Source: CAYQAE01 sp964415445 [NCBI: uncultured archaeon]
GTDB lineage: Archaea; CAYQAE01
Direction of reading: 5' to 3'
Assembly: GCA_964415445.1 (NCBI GenBank)
Contig: CAYQAE010000055.1
Span: 1-12,350 of the forward strand
DNA: 12,350 nucleotides
Positions 1 to 4,254 of this stretch are shown one piece after another. The notes under the pieces were generated by a model. It ran no database searches and was not told where the DNA came from. It saw only the letters and a program-made list of their open reading frames with translations. Position numbers and translations under genes: made by a program. Numbering within the stretch: position 1 is the stretch's first letter; each line of letters begins with the position of its first letter.

Positions 1-764
1 TTTCAGCTAGTGACAAATTTGGAAATTATAGGCGATTTAATAATTTTTTAACAAATAATGACAGATTAAATGAGTATAATGCTAATATTAACATTATTAG
101 GTCTATAATTGCTAAAATAAGAGATAATATCAAAAATTCAAATATTCTTATAATTACAAATCCAGTGGATTTAATCACACATTATGTAAAATCCCAAATA
201 CCTGAAAAAGATAATATTTATGGTTTTGGAAATACTCTTGATACTATTAGGATGAAAACAATCCTTTCTCAAAAATATATGTTTACTGATATTTTTGGTG
301 AATATTTTGTGATGGGTGAACATGGTAGAGGTTTAGTTCCAATTCTAAGCCAAGCACGCTATGAAACATCTTTATTATCTCAAATTATTGATTATGATAG
401 TCTAAAGAGAGAAATAGCCTCATATGTAAAAAAAATAATAATTAGTTCAGGTCATTCGACTTATTCAGCAATAGCCGGTTTGGATTTATTTTTTGATTCA
501 ATAATTAATAAAAAGAATGTAATTCACAGCCTTTCTTATTATCTTAATGATTATGTTGGTTTGTCTGGAATTACTATGGGAGTTCCTTTTCAGATTGAAC
601 AAGGTGATATAATAGGACCAACGGAATTTAATTACAATAAAAAAGAACAAAAAATGCTCAATTTTACTGCAAAAAATTTATATTTACATCAGAGGAGACA
701 TAAAGTATTCTTTGGAGAATCTAGTAGTTCTTTTGAATCATTAAAAATATTTTTAGAAGATTAA
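1..764 (+). CDS. Lactate/malate dehydrogenase family protein, 5'-truncated by window edge
   Basis: NAD(P)-dependent L-2-hydroxyacid dehydrogenase, presumably interconverting malate/oxaloacetate or lactate/pyruvate in the cytoplasm. The frame is open to the left edge (codons begin at position 3), so the N-terminal Rossmann half with the NAD-binding glycines is outside the window. Visible family marks are the TNPVD strand (about 153-167), the LDTIR motif (Asp of the Asp-His relay and the carboxylate-binding Arg), the GEHG motif with the catalytic His (about 310-321), a C-terminal GVP strand and the final helix. A GTG at 165 is only the Val of NPVD and is not a start. The loop before TNPVD, which normally holds the substrate-specificity and catalytic arginines, is several residues longer than usual and does not align cleanly, so I cannot choose between malate and lactate. 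The gene meets the V4R gene stop to stop with no spacer. Family is secure; substrate is not. Confidence 0.88.
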   Translation, partial: SASDKFGNYRRFNNFLTNNDRLNEYNANINIIRSIIAKIRDNIKNSNILIITNPVDLITHYVKSQIPEKDNIYGFGNTLDTIRMKTILSQKYMFTDIFGEYFVMGEHGRGLVPILSQARYETSLLSQIIDYDSLKREIASYVKKIIISSGHSTYSAIAGLDLFFDSIINKKNVIHSLSYYLNDYVGLSGITMGVPFQIEQGDIIGPTEFNYNKKEQKMLNFTAKNLYLHQRRHKVFFGESSSSFESLKIFLED

Positions 765-1907
765 TTATTCTGCTCCCAATATTAAAGTATAACAAGATGA
801 TGAAAGGTCTTCTTTCTTAACACGAATATTTTTTTCTTCTTTAGTTAGACCCGAAAGTAGTCCACTTATTATTCCTTCGTAAGTAGGAAATTTTGTTTTT
901 AATTCAAAAAAAGGAAATTTGATTACATAAAACTCTTTTGTGCCTAAATATTCTCTTAATTGTCCAAAACCAAATGCACCTAAAAATTTATTGATATAAT
1001 CAAAAGCATCCGAAATAGAAAACTTATTTTGATTATATATCGACAATAGTATATTAGCCAATTTTTTGTATTCTTTGAATGCTGTATCTCGAATAAGATA
1101 TATTCCTTCATCTCCAAATTTTTTGTTAATCTCATGCTCATACATATATACTAAGGAACAATCAAAAGGGACAAATCTTTCATCTCTAATAAGTAGATGG
1201 CCGCCTTTATATGTACAATAATAATGATCAAGATATTTATCTAATGAAAATGTGTCCAATTTTTTTTCAAAAGAATTAACAGTTCTATAAAGATCAGTAT
1301 ATTCAAATAATGGTAGTTCTGTGATAGAAAAATCTCCTATATTTGGAGCACATACTATTTTACATCTATCATCACCTCTTCCTTCACAAAAATCTTGTAC
1401 TCCTTCTATAAATTCATCATCGCAAAATTTGACCCAAATTCCCGCAGCTCCTCCGGTAGAAAGTAATTCTCCTTGCCCCGATTTTCTACATATAACATAA
1501 TCTTCCACTTCAAGTTCAATTTTTTTTGAATCCCAATTAATTTTATGTTTTATTTGTGTTGCATACATTGTAGCAAGATATTGAATTAATACAGAGGCTT
1601 TGAAATCTCTCATTGAAGACTTATAATTTGGCATCTCTGTCATAGTGGCAAAATTTTTTCCATATATCTTTCCTGCAGTATAAAGTGCTTTGCTACCATC
1701 TTTACCAAATTTTTTTCTTGTTTCAACTTCCAAGGATGCTAAAAAATCTTCATACAAAAAAAGATGTCTTAAGAATATTTTTTGATTTTCTACATTAAAT
1801 TTAGAATATAATAAACCTGGCATGTCATAAATAAATGATTTTTTAGCAATATTTCTTGCAAAAAATGAAGCAATTCTACGTTTTATACCTAAACCCATTA
1901 CATTCAC
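765..1907 (-). CDS. Tandem V4R-like domain protein, putative ligand sensor partnered with KaiC-like ATPase
   Basis: 380-residue soluble protein that I read as two V4R (4-vinyl reductase-like) small-molecule-binding domains. The first spans about residues 45-190 and ends in the typical cysteine-bearing tail CEGRGDDRC (174-182), with further Cys at 162 and 186. The second spans about 240-378, is more degenerate, and ends around SSSC (Cys372). No DNA-binding or catalytic domain is evident, and no signal peptide or membrane segment. V4R domains are known or predicted to bind hydrophobic ligands, and their cysteines may bind metal. The gene follows the KaiC-like ATPase on the same strand after a 48-base gap, so co-transcription is likely. 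The ATG at 1907 gives the longest frame; a second ATG three codons in (1898) is an alternative, and neither has a clear Shine-Dalgarno. The V4R assignment of the first domain is moderately firm; the second is inferred from the repeat layout. Confidence 0.68.
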   Translation of the reverse strand: MNVMGLGIKRRIASFFARNIAKKSFIYDMPGLLYSKFNVENQKIFLRHLFLYEDFLASLEVETRKKFGKDGSKALYTAGKIYGKNFATMTEMPNYKSSMRDFKASVLIQYLATMYATQIKHKINWDSKKIELEVEDYVICRKSGQGELLSTGGAAGIWVKFCDDEFIEGVQDFCEGRGDDRCKIVCAPNIGDFSITELPLFEYTDLYRTVNSFEKKLDTFSLDKYLDHYYCTYKGGHLLIRDERFVPFDCSLVYMYEHEINKKFGDEGIYLIRDTAFKEYKKLANILLSIYNQNKFSISDAFDYINKFLGAFGFGQLREYLGTKEFYVIKFPFFELKTKFPTYEGIISGLLSGLTKEEKNIRVKKEDLSSSCYTLILGAE

Positions 1908-1955
1908 ATAAATAATAATATTGTAGTTAATAAAGATATTTCATCTATCTTTTTA

Positions 1956-3038
1956 TTATTCATTCTTGAGAATTTTAAGACCTTTAGCTGTAATATCATA
2001 TGGTATATTTGCTCGATAGTGTTTTGTTAATCTCATCTTGTGAATTTTCATAAACATATTTACAGTTGATCCTATGCGATCACATGTTAGATAAATCACA
2101 TTATCCACTAAAAAATCAATTATTCCGTCTTTTGAAATCTTATCTGAACCATAGGGTGCTTCAGCAGTGAGTAAGATAGTATTATCTAAGTTATTTAAAT
2201 CCGCGAGATATTTTCTAATCCAAGTGTGCGCCGCAGCCTCTGTTCCTCTAAATGATTCAAATTCAGAACTTAAAAAGGTGGGTTGTAAGCTCTTTAGAGC
2301 TTCTACTATTTGGTTCGTATTGTTATATTCTTGTAATTTTTTGATATTTTCATCTGATAAAAATTGTCTAAAACTATCATTTAACTCATTTAGGCTATTT
2401 GAAATCTTTGAATGAAGCCAATCTTTTTCAGTGAGATCTTTTAATATTTCATTGGCATTAATTAATTCATCTTTTGTAAATTTATTTCGCTCTATTTTTT
2501 TATCTCCTTCTCTTAATTTATGCTCCAATATCTTATATATTGCCATTATATCGTCCATTTTATCATGTATTTTTCTTGCATGGCTTTGTAAATTCTTCTG
2601 AATTACTATTAAATCTTTTCTAGTTTCTCCCATCTCTTGAATGTTTTTGTAATATTGATTTAGGTCATTTAAAAAGATTTGAGGAATTTGATAATCTATT
2701 AATTCAGTAAAGGAGTCTATAGCTAATTTATTATGCTTATCATCTTTTGACCCTATATCTACAAAATCAAAAGTAAAACTGCTTGATTTTTTAGCTATTT
2801 CAATAATGTTTATCTTTTTTTTGATTCCTAAATATTCTATCATCTTGTTAACTGTCTTTTTAGGTTGATATGTACAATAATATGCAGGGTCATCTCCCTG
2901 AGCTAGCCATTGAAGTGAAAAAGTAGTTTTACCCGTTCCGCTCTCTCCTGCAATTAATGTTGTAGAATTTTTAGGAATTCCGCCTTCAATTTTTTTATCT
3001 AATTGATCTATACCAGTTGGAACTCTTTCTATTTCCAT
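1956..3038 (-). CDS. KaiC-like RecA-fold ATPase with about 140-residue helical insertion
   Basis: 360-residue single-domain KaiC/RadA-type protein. The start is typical (PTGIDQLD near residues 7-14, then GGIP), followed by Walker A GESGTGKT (31-38) and a Walker B strand ending LAIDS (Asp108). The C-terminal end is also typical (KMRLTKHYR, then a PYDIT...GL strand). Two things are odd. Where KaiC proteins have the catalytic Glu pair after the second strand (FEE), this protein reads YQPKK (57-61). Between Walker B and the next conserved block (FRGTEAAAH, from about 260) lie roughly 140 extra residues, 117-259, rich in Lys, Glu, Asp and Leu and predicted to be helical or coiled-coil. Such archaeal proteins are usually regulatory ATPases. 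The ATG at 3038 is preceded by a GAAGGG Shine-Dalgarno-like stretch. The V4R protein lies just downstream. ATP binding is expected; hydrolysis is doubtful. Confidence 0.82.
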   Translation of the reverse strand: MEIERVPTGIDQLDKKIEGGIPKNSTTLIAGESGTGKTTFSLQWLAQGDDPAYYCTYQPKKTVNKMIEYLGIKKKINIIEIAKKSSSFTFDFVDIGSKDDKHNKLAIDSFTELIDYQIPQIFLNDLNQYYKNIQEMGETRKDLIVIQKNLQSHARKIHDKMDDIMAIYKILEHKLREGDKKIERNKFTKDELINANEILKDLTEKDWLHSKISNSLNELNDSFRQFLSDENIKKLQEYNNTNQIVEALKSLQPTFLSSEFESFRGTEAAAHTWIRKYLADLNNLDNTILLTAEAPYGSDKISKDGIIDFLVDNVIYLTCDRIGSTVNMFMKIHKMRLTKHYRANIPYDITAKGLKILKNE

Positions 3039-3176
3039 ATAATCCCTTCAAGTTTTGTTTAGAAATATCATTTATTATTTGTTGATATTTTTTAACTTTT
3101 CTACAATTTTGGTTTTTGAATTATTTTTAATCTGAAATTATTTTTTAGTTTATTTATATTTCCTTATTATTATTTT
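3039..3176 (-). promoter_or_regulatory. Leader and probable promoter of the KaiC-like/V4R pair
   Basis: A 138-base A+T-rich stretch between the 3' end of the C/D sRNA and the KaiC-like start codon. On the minus strand a TATA-like GGAAATATAAATAA lies at about 3150-3163, which would give a leader of some 90 bases. A purine-rich GAAGGG sits just before the ATG. No T-run follows the sRNA on its own strand, so read-through from the sRNA into this pair is also possible. I see no riboswitch-like structure and no ORF here. Confidence 0.35.
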
Positions 3177-3237
3177 TGAGCTCAGACCGCCCATCATTCA
3201 TCACCAATCAGACGCTGTCAGGTGTCATCATCGCTCA
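3177..3237 (-). ncRNA. Box C/D guide sRNA; D guide predicted to direct 2'-O-methylation of 16S C1402
   Basis: Read on the minus strand, this G+C-rich island in A+T-rich DNA has the complete archaeal C/D architecture: 5' stem TGAGC (3237-3233), box C ATGATGA (3231-3225), a 13-base guide (3224-3212), box D' CTGA (3211-3208), spacer TTG, box C' GTGATGA (3204-3198), a 12-base guide (3197-3186), box D CTGA (3185-3182) and 3' stem GCTCA (3181-3177), fully complementary to the 5' stem. Such RNAs assemble with L7Ae, Nop5 and fibrillarin. The D guide pairs with ACCGCCCGUCA of 16S rRNA helix 44 (E. coli 1398-1408): 11 pairs, one of them G-U. The fifth base upstream of box D pairs with C1402, the predicted methylation site. 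A TATA box sits about 27 bases upstream of the stem. The D' guide target is unassigned. Confidence 0.92.
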
Positions 3238-3256
3238 TTATAAAGTGATAATAAGG

Positions 3257-3272
3257 GTATTTATATATTGTC
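3257..3272 (-). promoter_or_regulatory. TATA-box promoter of the C/D sRNA
   Basis: The minus-strand element CAATATATAAATAC is centred near 3264. The usual archaeal TATA-to-start distance of about 27 bases places transcription initiation at about 3237, exactly the first base of the sRNA terminal stem. The same 18 bases (GTATTTATATATTGTCTT on the plus strand, 3257-3274) recur at 4218-4235 between the lhr-type and CHNRNY genes. Confidence 0.6.
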
Positions 3273-3286
3273 TTATATTTTAATTA

Positions 3287-3415
3287 TTACAAATTTTCCA
3301 AAAATAAGATATCTACATCGAATTTTTCTTTTTTTCTTGATTCTTTTAAATCTTTTATTGCTTTTTTATGACTAATTATACTGTATAATTCAGATAATTC
3401 TTTGTTATAGCTCAT
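3287..3415 (-). CDS. Small hypothetical protein, 42 residues
   Basis: A short ORF starting MSYNKELSEL and ending DILFLENL, rich in Lys, Glu and Ser, with predicted helical character and no membrane segment or Cys. Its ATG lies 15 bases after the stop codon of the nucleotidyltransferase gene on the same strand, suggesting a third cistron of that operon. A purine-rich GAAGATGA precedes the start. The ATG within that stretch opens only a four-codon frame, which is why I chose the ATG at 3415. I recognise no family. It overlaps neither the sRNA nor its TATA box, and it could be a chance ORF. Confidence 0.4.
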   Translation of the reverse strand: MSYNKELSELYSIISHKKAIKDLKESRKKEKFDVDILFLENL

Positions 3416-3430
3416 TTTTTTTTCATCTTC

Positions 3431-3997
3431 TTAAAATATCTCTGCTTCGTCTTGCAAACGCTTCCAATAGTTTTTTACTTCTAATTTATTTACCCACTCT
3501 TTTATATATTCTATGTCCAATTTATTATATTGTAGTTCATAAACTCTCAATGCATCAATGAATTGCTTTTCACTCCCACCTGAAATTTTTGCCCAATTTA
3601 ATTTGGCTAAGATAGTATCTTCTGGAGTTGAAACTTTTATTTTCTTTCCAAATATTTCTTCAAAATATTTACGTGAAAATCTAGAATTATCAAAGGGTTT
3701 ATTTTTTAATATCCAAAAATCTACTTTTGATCCATCCTTTGAACTAATTAAATTAAAAACTTGTTTTGATTCAATAGCAGAAAAAATACTTTCTTCATCT
3801 AGGTAATATTCATAAGAGTTGACTGCTTTAAGAAGATTAGGGATATCTTGCTCTTTAATATCTACTAATATATCTATATCATGAGTTGATCTAGGTTCAC
3901 CTTGTAGGCTTGAGGCAACAGATCCAGTTACCATATAATCTATATTTGTTTTTTCTAAAACCGAAATTATATTTTTCAATAGTTTCTGTTGTGACAT
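3431..3997 (-). CDS. AbiEii/DUF6036-like nucleotidyltransferase-fold protein
   Basis: 188 residues with a DNA-polymerase-beta-type nucleotidyltransferase core: GS at 25-26, the Asp pair DID (Asp40 and Asp42) in STHDIDILVD, and a third acidic strand KVDFW (Asp93), so the metal-binding triad appears intact. The C-terminal part has the family block PEDTILAKLNWAK followed by GGSEKQ and a helical end, typical of stand-alone nucleotidyltransferase-like proteins related to AbiEii toxins and DUF6036. The substrate is unknown; relatives transfer nucleotides to RNA or protein, but nothing here identifies a target. The first 22 bases overlap the end of the upstream 66-residue gene on the same strand, implying translational coupling. 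The fold is confident. A toxin role is only a possibility. Confidence 0.8.
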   Translation of the reverse strand: MSQQKLLKNIISVLEKTNIDYMVTGSVASSLQGEPRSTHDIDILVDIKEQDIPNLLKAVNSYEYYLDEESIFSAIESKQVFNLISSKDGSKVDFWILKNKPFDNSRFSRKYFEEIFGKKIKVSTPEDTILAKLNWAKISGGSEKQFIDALRVYELQYNKLDIEYIKEWVNKLEVKNYWKRLQDEAEIF

Positions 3998-4176
3998 TTA
4001 TCTAAACGCTCCAAAAGAATTTTTTTGAATTCTTTTTCACTTTTATTCGGATATAACTTATGTAGACCATGAATAAATAATTTTTTAGCAAAATCAGATA
4101 AATCAAATGCTTTAGATAATCTCTCTTCAGGTTTCATCTTACGAAGTATTTCAATTTCTTTTTGCCTAATATTCAT
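3976..4176 (-). CDS. Small helical CHNRNY-tail protein paired with the nucleotidyltransferase
   Basis: 66-residue charged, mostly helical protein. It contains a KPEERLSKAFDLSDFAKKLF block (residues 15-34) and ends KCHNRNY. From memory, small proteins with a PEERL...AFELS block and a CHNRNY end are widespread beside stand-alone nucleotidyltransferases in archaea and bacteria; I know of no established function. It has no DNA-binding helix-turn-helix or ribbon-helix-helix that I can see and no membrane segment. It is the first gene of the minus-strand unit, and its stop lies inside the next gene. The ATG at 4176 follows a TATA-like element (centre about 4225) by a distance giving a leader of about 20 bases. 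It could be the antitoxin or co-factor half of the pair, but that is inference. Confidence 0.75.
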   Translation of the reverse strand: MNIRQKEIEILRKMKPEERLSKAFDLSDFAKKLFIHGLHKLYPNKSEKEFKKILLERLDKCHNRNY

Positions 4177-4217
4177 TATTTTTCACTGGTTTATTTTGTG
4201 TATGTTTCTTAAAAAGA

Positions 4218-4235
4218 GTATTTATATATTGTCTT
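4218..4235. promoter_or_regulatory. Shared divergent TATA element between the lhr-type helicase and the CHNRNY gene
   Basis: On the plus strand TTTATATA (4221-4228) lies about 27-30 bases before the helicase ATG, as expected for a leaderless transcript. Read on the minus strand, the near-symmetric element AATATATAAATA would start transcription around 4198, about 22 bases before the CHNRNY start codon. The 18-base string is identical to the sRNA promoter region at 3257-3274. Confidence 0.5.
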
Positions 4236-4254
4236 TTGAATATTTTAAATAGTA

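Noticed and set aside
165-764. GTG at 165 as the dehydrogenase start
   Set aside because: It encodes the Val of the conserved NPVD motif and the frame continues open to the left edge.
797-803. ATGATGA on the plus strand near the end of the V4R gene
   Set aside because: Lies within coding sequence and lacks a partner box D.
2167-2415. Plus-strand 82-codon ORF
   Set aside because: Lies entirely antisense to the KaiC-like gene and has no recognisable motif or start signal.
3181-3240. G+C-rich island read as a possible tRNA
   Set aside because: No cloverleaf or T-arm (GGTTCRA) on either strand; the minus strand fits a C/D sRNA box for box.
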